This document shows, piece by piece, positions 8,849-18,467 of a stretch of DNA of 18,478 bases. Source of the stretch: JAWLBM01 sp041687675 (GTDB lineage: Bacteria > Pseudomonadota > Alphaproteobacteria > Rhizobiales > Pleomorphomonadaceae). Where the stretch lies: the NCBI GenBank assembly GCA_041687675.1, contig JAWLBM010000061.1, forward strand, positions 1 through 18,478, given 5' to 3'. The position numbers were made by a program, and so were the translations under genes. The notes beneath the pieces are model-generated. The model did not search any database. It saw nothing but the letters and a program-made list of their open reading frames with translations, and was not told the DNA's origin. Within the stretch, counting starts at the first letter, position 1; each line of letters starts with the position of its first letter.

Positions 8849-11800
8849 GGGGAGGGCACCGGGACAGCGGGCGGCGGGCCGTCGCGCCGCGGCTCCTCGC
8901 GGGCCGGTTCCGCTTCGTCCCCGGCGCCGGAGCCGGCGGCCGTCGCCTCGTCGAGCTCGCGGGAGAGCCGGACCTCGCCGGCCGCGCGGGGCTGCGAGAA
9001 TCCGGCGAGCAGCAGGTAGGCGACGGGCGTCAGGAACAGCGTGAAGACGGCCGCGAAGCCGAGGCCGCCGACCAGCACCCAGCCGAGGGCGATGCGCGCC
9101 TCGGCCCCCGCCCCGAAGGCGAGGATCAGCGGCACGGCGCCGACGATGGTGGCGATCATGGTCATGGTGACCGGCCGGATGCGCACCCGGCAGGCCTCCT
9201 CGATCGCGGCACGCACGCCCATCCCGCGGTCGCGCAGCTGGTTGGCGAACTCCACGATCAGGATGCCGTTCTTGGCCATCACGCCGATCAGCATGACAAG
9301 GCCGATCTGGCTGTAGATGTTGAGGGTGCCGCCGGTGAGGGCGATGGCGAAGACGGCCGCCGCGAGGCCGAAGGGCACGGTGGCGAAGATGATCAGCGCG
9401 GCGACGAAGCTCTCGAACTGCGCGGCCAGCACGAGGAGGATGATCACCACGGCGAAGCCGAAGGTGATGGCGAGGCCGCTCGAGGTCTCCTCCAGCGTCG
9501 CCGCGGTGCCGAGCGGGAGGACGCCGTAGCCCGGCGGCAGGGTCTCGGCCGCGACCTCGCGGACGAGGTCCATGCCCTGCTGCAGCGCGACGCCCTCGCC
9601 GAGCTCGGTGCTCATCGGGATGGCCCGCTGCTGGCCCTCGCGCTGCAGCGAGGGCGCCACCGCCTCCTCGCGGATGGTGGCGAAAGCCGACATCGGCACC
9701 ATCCGGCCGTCGCCGGTGCGCACGAAGACGTTCTCGAGGTCCGTCGGGTCGTCGATCGGCCGGGCGGTGGACATCAGCTTCACCGGGATCGACCTGTCGC
9801 CGGCGCTCACCTCGGCGACCTGCCGGCCGTCGAGCACGGACTGGATGGCGACGCCGAGGCCGGCGATCGAGATGCCGAGGTCCTGCGCCCGGTCGCGGTC
9901 GATATCGACCGAGAGCTGCGGCTGCGTCGCCTGGAAGTCAAGCCGCGGCTGCTGGAACTCCGGCCGGGCTTCCATCGCCGCCACCAGCCGGTCGCCCTCC
10001 TCGGCGAGCACGTCGTAGTCGGGCCCGGTGATGGCGAAGCGCAGGCCGCCACCCCCGCCGCCGCGGATGCCGAGCGAGTTGGGGTTGATCGCGAAGGCGC
10101 GCACGCCCGGGATGCCGGAGACCTGCCGGTTGATCTCCGCGGCGATGGCGAACTGGTCGCGCGGCCGCTCGGCCCAGTCGGCGAGGGTCATCACCATGAA
10201 GCCGCTGTTGGCGCTGCCGCGGCCGGCGATGGCGAAGATGGCGGCGCCCTCGCCGCTCTCCCGGTAGGGCTCGAGGATGTCGGTGATCCGCTCCATCTGC
10301 CGGGTGGTGTAGTTGACCGAGACGCCCTGCGGCGCGGAGATCGAGAGGAGGATGACGCCGCGGTCCTCGCGCGGGGTCAGCTCCTGCTGCAGCGAGCCGT
10401 AGACGACCACGGCGGCCGCCGCGAAGGCGAGGCTGGCGGCGATCGGCACCAGCGGCGCGGCGAGGCAGGCCCTGAGCAGCCGCATATAGAGGCCGGCGAG
10501 CCCGGCCCCGACCGCCTCGAAGGCGCGGCCGAACAGGGAGCGGCGGTGCTCGGCGCCACGCTCGGGCAGCATGTAGGCGGCGAGCATCGGCGCGAAGGTG
10601 AGCGCCGTCACCGAGGAGATGAACACCGCGATGGCCAGCACGAAGCCGAATTCGCGGAAGAGGGCGCCGGCGGTGCCCGGCAGGAAGGAGATCGGCACGA
10701 ACACGGCCGCCAGCGTCGCCGTGGTCGCCAGCACGGCGAAGAACACCTCCTCGGTGCCGAGCACGGCGGCCGCCCGCGGCTTGAGGCCGAGGTGGCGCCG
10801 GCGGACGATGTTCTCCAGCACGACGATGGCGTCGTCGACGACGATGCCGGTGGCGAGCACCAGCGCGAGCAAGGTCAGGATGTTGATCGAGAAGCCGACC
10901 ACCCACATCGCCGCCAGCGTGCCGATCAGCGACACCGGGATGGTGAGCGCCGGGATCAGCGTCGCGCGGAGGTCGCCGAGGAAGAGGAAGATCACCAGCA
11001 CCACCACCGAGATGCCGATGGCGAGCGCGATCTCCACCTCGCGCAGGGCGCCGTTGATGAAGTTGGCGTCGTCGGAGGTGACCTCGATCTGCACGCCGTC
11101 CGGCAGGTCGCGCTGGAGTTCGGCGACCGCCTTGCGCACGCCCTCGGAGATCTCGATCGTGTTCGATTGGGCCGCCCGCACGATGCCGAGGCCGACGCCG
11201 ACCCGGCCGTTGACGCGCAGCTGCGACTGCCGCACGTCCGGTCCGAGGGTGACGGTGGCGATGTCGCGCACGCGCGTCGTCTCGTCGACCAGCAGCGAGC
11301 CGATCTCCTCCGGCGTGACCAGCCGCGCGTCGGCCCGCACCACCAGGCTCTGGTCGGCGTTGGCAAGCGACCCGGCGGGGGCGTCGAAGGTGACGGTGTC
11401 GAGGACCGAGCTGAGGTCGGCCACCGTGAGGCCGCGGGCGGCGAGGGCGGGCAGGTCCACGTCGACCCGGAAGATCGCCTCGCGGTCGCCAAACACCTGG
11501 ACGTCGGCGACCCCGTCGACGGCGGCGAGGCGGTCCTCGATCCGCTCGGAGACCAGCGTGGTCAGCTGCTCGATGGAGAGGTCGTCGGCCGTCACCGAGA
11601 CGCGCAGGATGGCCTCGCCGTCGGCGTCGGCCTTGACGATGCGCGGTTCCTCGGCGCCGTCGGGCAGGCTGTTGCGGATGCGCGAGACCGCGTCGCGCAG
11701 GTCGTTGGCGGCGACGTTGAGGTCGCTCGACTGGGAGAACTCGACGGTCACCCGGGCCGAGCCGTTGCGCGACTGGCTCGAGATGCTCTCCACCCCGGCG

Positions 11801-12036
11801 ACGCGGGCCGCCGCGCTCTCGATCGGGCCGGTGATCTCGGTGTCGATCGTCTCCGGCGAGGCGCCGTCGTAGTCGACGGAGATGGTGACGACCGGCCGGT
11901 CCACCGCGGGAAGCTCGCGCACCTCGATGCCGGCGAGGGCGGCGAGGCCGGCGACGACGATCAGCGCGTTGACGACCAGCGCCAGCACGGGGCGGCGGAC
12001 GAAGAGGGCGGTGAAGCCGGCGGCGCGGGTGGACAT
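8839..12036 (-). CDS. RND efflux transporter, HAE1/AcrB-like inner-membrane subunit
   Basis: This 1065-residue protein is a proton-driven RND pump of the hydrophobe/amphiphile efflux class, expected to form a trimer in the inner membrane and expel drugs, detergents or similar compounds. The N-terminus FVRRPVLALVVNALIVVAGLAAL (12-34) is the first membrane helix. TM2 and the family signature LFLGDLRATLIPALTIPVSL (351-370) follow, then GIVVDDAIVVLEN (397-409), where Asp401 and Asp402 are the proton-relay pair in TM4. Two large periplasmic loops and a second six-helix bundle complete about 12 helices. The C-terminal 55 or so residues are a charged, proline-rich tail not needed for the fold. The start has GGGAGG ten bases upstream, 18 bases after the fusion-protein stop, so both are one operon. 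The substrate cannot be read from sequence. No outer-membrane TolC-type gene is in the window. Confidence 0.95.
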   Translation of the reverse strand: MSTRAAGFTALFVRRPVLALVVNALIVVAGLAALAGIEVRELPAVDRPVVTISVDYDGASPETIDTEITGPIESAAARVAGVESISSQSRNGSARVTVEFSQSSDLNVAANDLRDAVSRIRNSLPDGAEEPRIVKADADGEAILRVSVTADDLSIEQLTTLVSERIEDRLAAVDGVADVQVFGDREAIFRVDVDLPALAARGLTVADLSSVLDTVTFDAPAGSLANADQSLVVRADARLVTPEEIGSLLVDETTRVRDIATVTLGPDVRQSQLRVNGRVGVGLGIVRAAQSNTIEISEGVRKAVAELQRDLPDGVQIEVTSDDANFINGALREVEIALAIGISVVVLVIFLFLGDLRATLIPALTIPVSLIGTLAAMWVVGFSINILTLLALVLATGIVVDDAIVVLENIVRRRHLGLKPRAAAVLGTEEVFFAVLATTATLAAVFVPISFLPGTAGALFREFGFVLAIAVFISSVTALTFAPMLAAYMLPERGAEHRRSLFGRAFEAVGAGLAGLYMRLLRACLAAPLVPIAASLAFAAAAVVVYGSLQQELTPREDRGVILLSISAPQGVSVNYTTRQMERITDILEPYRESGEGAAIFAIAGRGSANSGFMVMTLADWAERPRDQFAIAAEINRQVSGIPGVRAFAINPNSLGIRGGGGGGLRFAITGPDYDVLAEEGDRLVAAMEARPEFQQPRLDFQATQPQLSVDIDRDRAQDLGISIAGLGVAIQSVLDGRQVAEVSAGDRSIPVKLMSTARPIDDPTDLENVFVRTGDGRMVPMSAFATIREEAVAPSLQREGQQRAIPMSTELGEGVALQQGMDLVREVAAETLPPGYGVLPLGTAATLEETSSGLAITFGFAVVIILLVLAAQFESFVAALIIFATVPFGLAAAVFAIALTGGTLNIYSQIGLVMLIGVMAKNGILIVEFANQLRDRGMGVRAAIEEACRVRIRPVTMTMIATIVGAVPLILAFGAGAEARIALGWVLVGGLGFAAVFTLFLTPVAYLLLAGFSQPRAAGEVRLSRELDEATAAGSGAGDEAEPAREEPRRDGPPPAVPVPSPAE

Positions 12037-12054
12037 GGGCTCGTGGCCTCCCGG

Positions 12055-13314
12055 TCAGCCGCGCGGCGCCGGCGCGGCGCCGGCCGAGGCCGGCTCGTCC
12101 GCGAGGGCGACGGCGGCGCCCGGCCGGAGCCGCTGGACGCCCTCGACCACGATCACGTCGCCGACGGCGAGGTCGCCGTCGACCAGCACGGTCTGGGAAT
12201 TGCGCTGCACGATGGCGACGGCCACGCGCTCGGCCTTGCCGTCGCGGACCCGCCAGACGAAGGAGCCGTCGCGGTCCCACTGCACCGCGAGGGCGGGCAC
12301 GGCCATGTGGTCGTCGCCGGGGAAGCGGAGCTCGACAAGGAACGACATGCCGGGCCGGAGCAGGTCCTCCCCGTTGGCGATCTGGGCCTGGACGACGAGG
12401 GTGCGGCTGTCCGGCTCGATCCGGCTCGCCAGCGCGGTCACCTCGCCCTCGAAGACGGCTCCCGGCCGCGCCGGCGTGGTGGCCGCGACCGCCTGGCCGA
12501 GCGCCACCTTGGAGGCGACGGACTCCGGCACCCGGAACTCGACCCGGAGCCGGCTGCGGTCGTCCAGCGTGGCGATCTCGGTGGTGTCCGATACGAGGTC
12601 GCCGACCTCGACGCCGGTGAGGCCGACCGTGCCGGCGAAGGGCGCCAGCACCTGCCGGCGGTCGAGGTCGAGCCGGGCCTGGCGGATGCCGAGTTCCGCG
12701 GCGGCGAGTTCCGAGCGGGCGGCGTCGCGCTCGACCGAGGAGAGGGCGGAACTGCCGGCGAGGCGGTCGTAGCGCTCGACCTTGGCGCGGGCGTCGGCGA
12801 GGGTCAGCTCGGCCTGTTCCAGGGCGATGCGCTCGGCCTCGTCGTCGAGCCGGACCAGCACGGCGCCGGCCGCGACCCGCTCGCCGGGCGTGAACTCGAC
12901 GCTCTCGACCATGCCGGCCGAGCGGGGATGGATGACGACGGCCCGGGCGGCCTCGCCGGTTCCGATGGCGGCGACCCGGTCGTTGGTGGTCTCGCGGGTG
13001 GCGGGCACGGCCACCACCGTGACCGGGCCGCTGAAGCCGCCCGGCCCACCGCCGCCGCCGCCGGCGCCGCCGCCGCCAGGCCCGCCGCGCTGCCCCGCCG
13101 CCGCCCGGCCCTCGCCCGGCGGTCCGCCGGCCCCGGCGGGTCCGGCCTCGCCGCTGTCGCCGCTGGCGGCGAGGAAAGCCGAGGCGGGGAGCAGATCGGC
13201 CGGCACGCCCAGGGCGAGCAGCCGGTCGCGGGCGGACGGGTCGACCGCACCCCAGCCGACCACGCCGGCGACGACGAGGACGAGAACCAGCAGGATCTGC
13301 TTCCAGACGGCCAT
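12055..13314 (-). CDS. RND efflux periplasmic adaptor (membrane-fusion protein)
   Basis: The 419-residue adaptor links the inner-membrane RND pump to an outer-membrane channel. It starts with a hydrophobic segment (about 6-22) that looks like an uncleaved anchor or signal sequence; there is no lipobox Cys. A glycine/proline-rich low-complexity stretch (about 53-96) follows. The lipoyl-like first half is near 128-157 (HPRSAGMVESVEFTPGERV), then a helical hairpin (about 160-215), the second lipoyl half VLAPFAGTVGLTGVEVGDLV, and beta-barrel and membrane-proximal domains. The ATG at 13314 has GGGAG about 12 bases upstream. It is first in the pump operon and reads away from the divergent exported-protein gene. 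The Gly-rich spacer is longer than is usual for AcrA-type adaptors. Confidence 0.92.
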   Translation of the reverse strand: MAVWKQILLVLVLVVAGVVGWGAVDPSARDRLLALGVPADLLPASAFLAASGDSGEAGPAGAGGPPGEGRAAAGQRGGPGGGGAGGGGGGPGGFSGPVTVVAVPATRETTNDRVAAIGTGEAARAVVIHPRSAGMVESVEFTPGERVAAGAVLVRLDDEAERIALEQAELTLADARAKVERYDRLAGSSALSSVERDAARSELAAAELGIRQARLDLDRRQVLAPFAGTVGLTGVEVGDLVSDTTEIATLDDRSRLRVEFRVPESVASKVALGQAVAATTPARPGAVFEGEVTALASRIEPDSRTLVVQAQIANGEDLLRPGMSFLVELRFPGDDHMAVPALAVQWDRDGSFVWRVRDGKAERVAVAIVQRNSQTVLVDGDLAVGDVIVVEGVQRLRPGAAVALADEPASAGAAPAPRG

Positions 13315-13585
13315 GAAGCGGCAAGTCTCCCATGCACGGGATTACGTTCAGGCATACGCAGGAAAGCGCCGCCGGATCTTGCGCTCCGCCGCCTCCGTCC
13401 TTCGCGATCACCCATAATCTAGCAGAGGGGATTGGCGAAACGCCGAAAATGTCGCGACTTGTAACGGTTTGGGCGGATTCGGGCCGCTGGCGGGGTCACA
13501 TCTGGGTGAACGGGTCGCGCGGCTGCCCGGATCTGGCCACCTTGTGCTGCGAAGGTTCGCATGCAACCGCGGCGAAGAGGGACGC
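13315..13585. promoter_or_regulatory. Divergent promoter region of the efflux operon and the exported-protein gene
   Basis: This 271-base noncoding region is where both divergent promoters must lie. The least GC-rich part is about 13410-13470. It contains short symmetric sequences, GGCG-AAA-CGCC (13434-13444) and GTCGCGAC (13451-13458), which could be operator half-sites. A TAGATT-like -10 on the minus strand near 13417-13422 has no good -35. No local regulator gene accompanies the pump. Confidence 0.3.
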
Positions 13586-14476
13586 ATGACGGGACCGATG
13601 ATGGTGCGCATGTCTCGCGCGGTGCTCGGCGCCGCCTCGATCCTCGTCGTGGCCGGGGCGACGACCGCCGCCGCCCAGGAGGTCTATCGCGACCGCTACG
13701 GCGTGTGGCGCTACGTGGAGCCGCCGGTCTGGCAGGAGCCGCAGCGGGGCTGGGGCGCGCCGCCGCCGGTCTGGCGCGAGCCGCCGCCGGACGCCTATGA
13801 CGATCCCTACGCCGCCGAGGCCCCGGCGCTGCACCTTCGCGGCCGCGTTCCCTCCTACGACGCCCCGCCGCCCTCGGCCTACGCCGATCCCTGGCCCGGC
13901 GAGGTGCCGGAAGAATGGATCCCCGGCGGCGGCCGCGACCGGATGCGGCAGGACGGCTATCTCGACGTCCCGGGCGCCGCTCGGCCGCGGCTCTACGACG
14001 ACTACGCCGCGCCGGACGGCCCCTACGATCCGGCGCAGCCCGGACTCTCCCTCGACGGCGGCGATCTCTATGCCCCGCCGCCCGGCGAGGCCGAGATGGG
14101 GCTTGCCATCTACGCCGCCGCCAAGCGCGCCGCGGTCGGCCTTGCCGATCCGGCGGCCCGCCTCCAGGCGATCCGCGAGGCGAACGCCTGGCTGGTGACG
14201 CTGTCGCGCGGGCCGGTGACGACCGAGGCGATCCGGGCGATCGACCAGCGGCTCGGGATCGGCACCATCGACAAGGACACGGTGAGCCTGCCCGGCGCCG
14301 GCACCTCGGTCGTGCGGCCCTCGGTGGAGCCGACCCAGGCGGACTACGAGGCGGCGCGGCAGGTCGCAACCTATGCCGAGGGCGGGATGATCGACGGCCT
14401 CACGCGGGCCGAGCGGACCGCGCTGGACAAGTTCTTCGGCTTCGACGACGGCCGCCTCGCCTCCCGCGGCGGCTGA
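13586..14476 (+). CDS. Exported Pro/Tyr/Trp-rich protein of unknown function
   Basis: I do not recognise this 296-residue protein. It begins with a classic Sec signal peptide: basic start, hydrophobic core (about 11-26), and a likely cut after Ala-Ala-Ala (30/31). Residues 32-165 are low complexity and rich in Pro, Tyr, Trp, Asp and Glu, with two similar PPVW-x-EP units (46-52 and 60-66). Residues 169-230 look helical (MGLAIYAAAKRAAVGLADPAA, then REANAWLVTLSRG). A short charged domain with FFGFDDGR closes the C-terminus. The ATG at 13586 was chosen because GAGG lies five bases before it and the signal peptide starts there; the longer frame from 13469 would bury the signal. It is probably periplasmic or surface-associated. 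The gene ends 12 bases from the convergent ferredoxin gene. Confidence 0.75.
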   Translation: MTGPMMVRMSRAVLGAASILVVAGATTAAAQEVYRDRYGVWRYVEPPVWQEPQRGWGAPPPVWREPPPDAYDDPYAAEAPALHLRGRVPSYDAPPPSAYADPWPGEVPEEWIPGGGRDRMRQDGYLDVPGAARPRLYDDYAAPDGPYDPAQPGLSLDGGDLYAPPPGEAEMGLAIYAAAKRAAVGLADPAARLQAIREANAWLVTLSRGPVTTEAIRAIDQRLGIGTIDKDTVSLPGAGTSVVRPSVEPTQADYEAARQVATYAEGGMIDGLTRAERTALDKFFGFDDGRLASRGG

Positions 14477-14488
14477 CTCCGGGAGGCC

Positions 14489-14890
14489 TCAGGCCTCGCT
14501 GCCGGGCGCGAGCCGCACCTTCAGGCCGTCGAGGTCCGGCCGCATCAGGATCTGGCAGGAGAGGCGGGAGTTCGCCTCGACGCCGGCGGCGAGGTCGAGT
14601 TGGGCCTCCTCTTCCGGCGAGGGAGGAACCAGCCGGCCCAGCCAGGCCTCGTCCACGTAGACGTGGCAGGTGCCGCAGGCGCAGGCGCCGCCGCACTCGG
14701 CCTTGATCGGCACGCCCCAGTCGCGGATCACCTCCATCACCCGCCAGCCCTCCAGGGCCTCCAGCCGGTGCTCCGTCCCGGCGTGGTCGACCACGAGCAG
14801 AGACAGCGTCTGCTCGTCGGCATCGACCACGTCGCCGCGGGTGGAGGGGGCCGCCGCGGCCCGTTCGATCAGGTCCACGTCCATCGTCAT
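14489..14890 (-). CDS. 2Fe-2S ferredoxin, adrenodoxin-like
   Basis: The 133-residue protein is a plant/adrenodoxin-fold ferredoxin. Cys66, Cys72 and Cys75 (in ECGGACACGTCHVYV) with Cys112 (RLSCQI) fit the C-x5-C-x2-C-x36-C pattern that holds a 2Fe-2S cluster. An extra Cys70 sits in the loop, as in Isc-type ferredoxins. The N-terminal 25 or so residues extend beyond the fold. It is the last gene of the sulfite-reduction operon, and its ATG overlaps the DUF934 stop as ATGA, so the two are probably made together. A role as electron donor to CysI or CysH is the simplest inference, because no CysJ-like flavoprotein is present. The usual ferredoxin partners (a P450 or an Isc system) are not in the window. 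Confidence 0.9.
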   Translation of the reverse strand: MTMDVDLIERAAAAPSTRGDVVDADEQTLSLLVVDHAGTEHRLEALEGWRVMEVIRDWGVPIKAECGGACACGTCHVYVDEAWLGRLVPPSPEEEAQLDLAAGVEANSRLSCQILMRPDLDGLKVRLAPGSEA

Positions 14891-15444
14891 CGGTCTTTCG
14901 CGCGACGCAGCCAGGGCCGTGTCCCCACCGGCGGCTCGGATATCACCGAGGGCTGATAGTAATGCCTCGGAGCCGGATTGCGACCTTCGGTAAGATACCG
15001 ACGCGTGACCGCGTGGCGGATCTCGAAGGCGGTGAAGCCGAGCCGCTTCATGAAGTCGATCTGGTCGATCAGCACGTGCCCGACCGCGCGCAGTTCGCCG
15101 GCAAAGCCGTGGCGGGCGAGCAGGGCGGCGTGGCTGAAGCCGCGGCCGTCGTTGAACTTCGGGAAGTTCACCGCGATCACCGCCAGCCGGCCGAGGTGCG
15201 GGACGAGGTCGGCCACCCGGTCGGCCGGCTCGACCACCACCCCGACCGGACGGTTGCCGAGTGCGCCGGCGGCCGCGTCCTCTATGAAGCGGCGGACGGA
15301 GAGGAGCACGCGCCCCTCGCCCGGCAGCGGCGCGTCGTCGGCGAGGCGCCGCCAGTCGTCGGCCTCGAAGCGGCCGGCGCGGAACACGTCCGCGTCGAGC
15401 GCCGGCAGCGCGGCGGCGGGGGTGACAGGCGTCTGGATGGTCAT
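14887..15444 (-). CDS. DUF934 family protein
   Basis: This 185-residue protein is recognised by the DUF934 core: VNFPKFNDGRGFSHA (92-106), then GHVLIDQIDFMKRLGFTAFEI (122-142) and HYYQPS (161-166). The biochemical role is not settled. The family is repeatedly found beside cysI and cysH in proteobacteria, which points to sulfite or sulfate reduction. There is no signal peptide or membrane segment. The ATG at 15444 lies five bases after the cysH stop, where family-like sequence begins; the longer frame to 15504 reads through the end of cysH. It overlaps the ferredoxin start by four bases. Confidence 0.88.
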   Translation of the reverse strand: MTIQTPVTPAAALPALDADVFRAGRFEADDWRRLADDAPLPGEGRVLLSVRRFIEDAAAGALGNRPVGVVVEPADRVADLVPHLGRLAVIAVNFPKFNDGRGFSHAALLARHGFAGELRAVGHVLIDQIDFMKRLGFTAFEIRHAVTRRYLTEGRNPAPRHYYQPSVISEPPVGTRPWLRRAKDR

Positions 15445-15449
15445 CGTGC

Positions 15450-16197
15450 TCAGATCCCGCTTCCGAAGGCTTCGCGGCCGACGAGGCCGAGGTGGATGCC
15501 GCATTCCGTCTTGGCCTTGCCGCGCCAGCGGCCGGCGCGCTCGTCCTCGCCCTCGGCGACCCGGTCGGTGCAGGGCATGCAGCCGATCGAGCGGAAGCCC
15601 TCGGCCACCAGCGGATGGGCGGGGAGGTCGTGCGCCGCGCGGTAGGCCTCCAATTCCCCCGAGGTCCAGCCGGCGAGGAGGTTCACCTTGATCTTCCCCG
15701 CGTCCGCCTCGAACAGCGGCAGCCGCGCCCGGGTGTCGGCCTGGTAGCGCTTGCGGCCGGTGATCCAGGCGGAGACGCCGTCAAGGGCGATCGACAGCGG
15801 CTCCACCTTGCGCACGGCGCAGCAGGCCTCGGTGTCGCGGAACCAGAGGGTGCCCTCCGGGTCCACCGCCTCCAGGCGCTGCGGGCGCGGCTTCACCGAG
15901 CGCACGTCGAGGAGCCCGAGGCGCTCGACGAGGTGGTCGCGGTGGCGCAGCGTCTCGCCGAATAGCTTGCCGGTGTCGATGAAGACGACCGGCAGCCTGC
16001 GGTCGACCCGCGCGGCCATGTGCAGCAGCACCGCGCTGTCGGCGCCGAAGGACGACACCAGCGCGATCTCGCCGGGAAAATGGACGCGCGCGGCGGCCCT
16101 GAGGACCTCCTCGGCGCCGGCGCCCTCGAACTCGGCGGAGAGAGCGCGCGCCTCGGCGGCGAGCCCGGCCTCCGGGTCGATGGCCAGTCGGACGGCC

Positions 16198-16208
<11 letters not shown>
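15450..16208 (-). CDS. cysH: Phosphoadenylyl/adenylyl-sulfate reductase, APS type
   Basis: CysH reduces activated sulfate to sulfite using thioredoxin. The 252-residue product has the PP-loop SSFGADSAVLLH (52-63), Cys129-Cys130, Cys210-x2-Cys213 and the C-terminal catalytic ECGIHL (236-241). The two Cys pairs bind a 4Fe-4S cluster and mark the form that uses APS directly, so a PAPS-making CysC step is not needed for this enzyme. The ATG at 16208 lies inside the end of cysI (11-base overlap), which suggests coupled translation. The open frame continues upstream to 16697 only as a shadow of cysI. DUF934 follows five bases later. Confidence 0.95.
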
Positions 16209-17847
<1,639 letters not shown>

Positions 17848-17881
17848 GGCGAACGGCCTTCCGGGCGGCAGTCGTTGCGGG

Positions 17882-18184
17882 TCAGGCGGCGACGGGCTTG
17901 AGGTCGTCCCGGTGGTCGGCCTTGACGGTCGGCCCGAAGGCGCGGATCCGCTCGCGCAGGCGCACCGGCACGATGCCGCCGTCCTCGACCGCGACGTCGA
18001 TCACGGCGACGTCGACCACGAGGGCGGCCTCGACGTCGGCCTGGGCCGCGGCGTGCGCGGCCTCGGCGGCGGCCTTGTCGACGAGCAGCCCGGCGGCGTC
18101 GATGTCGCGCAGCCAGCGGCCGTCGGCGGTGCGGAAGACGACGTCGCCATCGACGAGGCGGTTCGCGGTCACGATCTGGGGCAT
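17882..18184 (-). CDS. DUF2849 domain protein, first gene of the sulfite-reduction operon
   Basis: The 100-residue cytoplasmic protein starts MPQIVTANRLVDGDVVF and has an Ala-rich helical middle (about 35-60) followed by a valine-rich strand region. Length and N-terminus match DUF2849, a small family of unknown role that commonly precedes cysI in Hyphomicrobiales, often after a siroheme synthase gene. No cysG is seen here; the upstream DNA is noncoding to the window edge. The ATG at 18184 has GGAG eight bases upstream. Confidence 0.85.
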   Translation of the reverse strand: MPQIVTANRLVDGDVVFRTADGRWLRDIDAAGLLVDKAAAEAAHAAAQADVEAALVVDVAVIDVAVEDGGIVPVRLRERIRAFGPTVKADHRDDLKPVAA

Positions 18185-18351
18185 CGGGTCAACTCCGGCG
18201 CGAATGGGCGAAGGGACGGCCAGCGTCCCCTCTCTCGTGCCACAACAGATAAGCCCAACCGCCGCCCACCGCGGCGGCGGAGGTTCCAAACTTCGGCGGG
18301 GCCGGGGAATATCGTGCTCAGGGGAGGGGTGATCGAAGGACGGCGCGGCAC
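18185..18351 (-). promoter_or_regulatory. Leader/promoter region of the DUF2849-cysI operon
   Basis: This noncoding stretch must hold the operon promoter. The only AT-richer patch is around 18242-18256, on the minus strand GGGCTTATCTGTTGTG; TATCTG could be a -10, but no matching -35 is seen. A GC-rich stem with arms AACC-GCCGCC (18257-18266) and GGCGGC (18273-18278) plus GGTT (18282-18285) lies just upstream. No known riboswitch is recognised. Confidence 0.3.
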
Positions 18352-18378
18352 GCTCCCCTTCTCCCCTTGGGGAGAAGG
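18352..18378. repeat. Intergenic palindromic repeat, copy 1
   Basis: CCTTCTCCCC (18357-18366), loop TT, GGGGAGAAGG (18369-18378), a perfect 10-bp stem preceded by GCTCC. This CTTCTCCCC/GGGGAGAAG palindrome is a familiar scattered intergenic repeat in Hyphomicrobiales genomes. Confidence 0.75.
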
Positions 18379-18437
18379 ACTACTCGCTGGCTACCGATGT
18401 CACGCGGCGCCAGAGGAATGCGCGGCGGCCGGGGGCA

Positions 18438-18467
18438 TGCTCCCCTTCTCCCCTCCCGGGGAGAAGG
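18438..18467. repeat. Intergenic palindromic repeat, copy 2
   Basis: CCTTCTCCCC (18444-18453), loop TCCC, GGGGAGAAGG (18458-18467). The stem is identical to copy 1 with a different loop, and the same bases lead in (TGCTCC against CGCTCC). The two copies are 87 bases apart, start to start, in direct orientation, at the edge of the window. Confidence 0.75.

Noticed and set aside
7481..9019. 512-codon plus-strand frame overlapping the ROK gene
   Set aside because: It is an arginine-rich shadow of the ROK reading frame, which itself has intact family motifs.
10546..13422. Long plus-strand open frame (958 codons) opposite the RND pump and its adaptor
   Set aside because: It is antisense to two complete efflux genes, shows no domain or ribosome site, and has the His/Asp/Gly-rich composition typical of GC-rich shadows.
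18352..18467. CRISPR array
   Set aside because: There are only two copies, both perfect palindromes with no spacer series; the spacing and form fit dispersed intergenic repeats.
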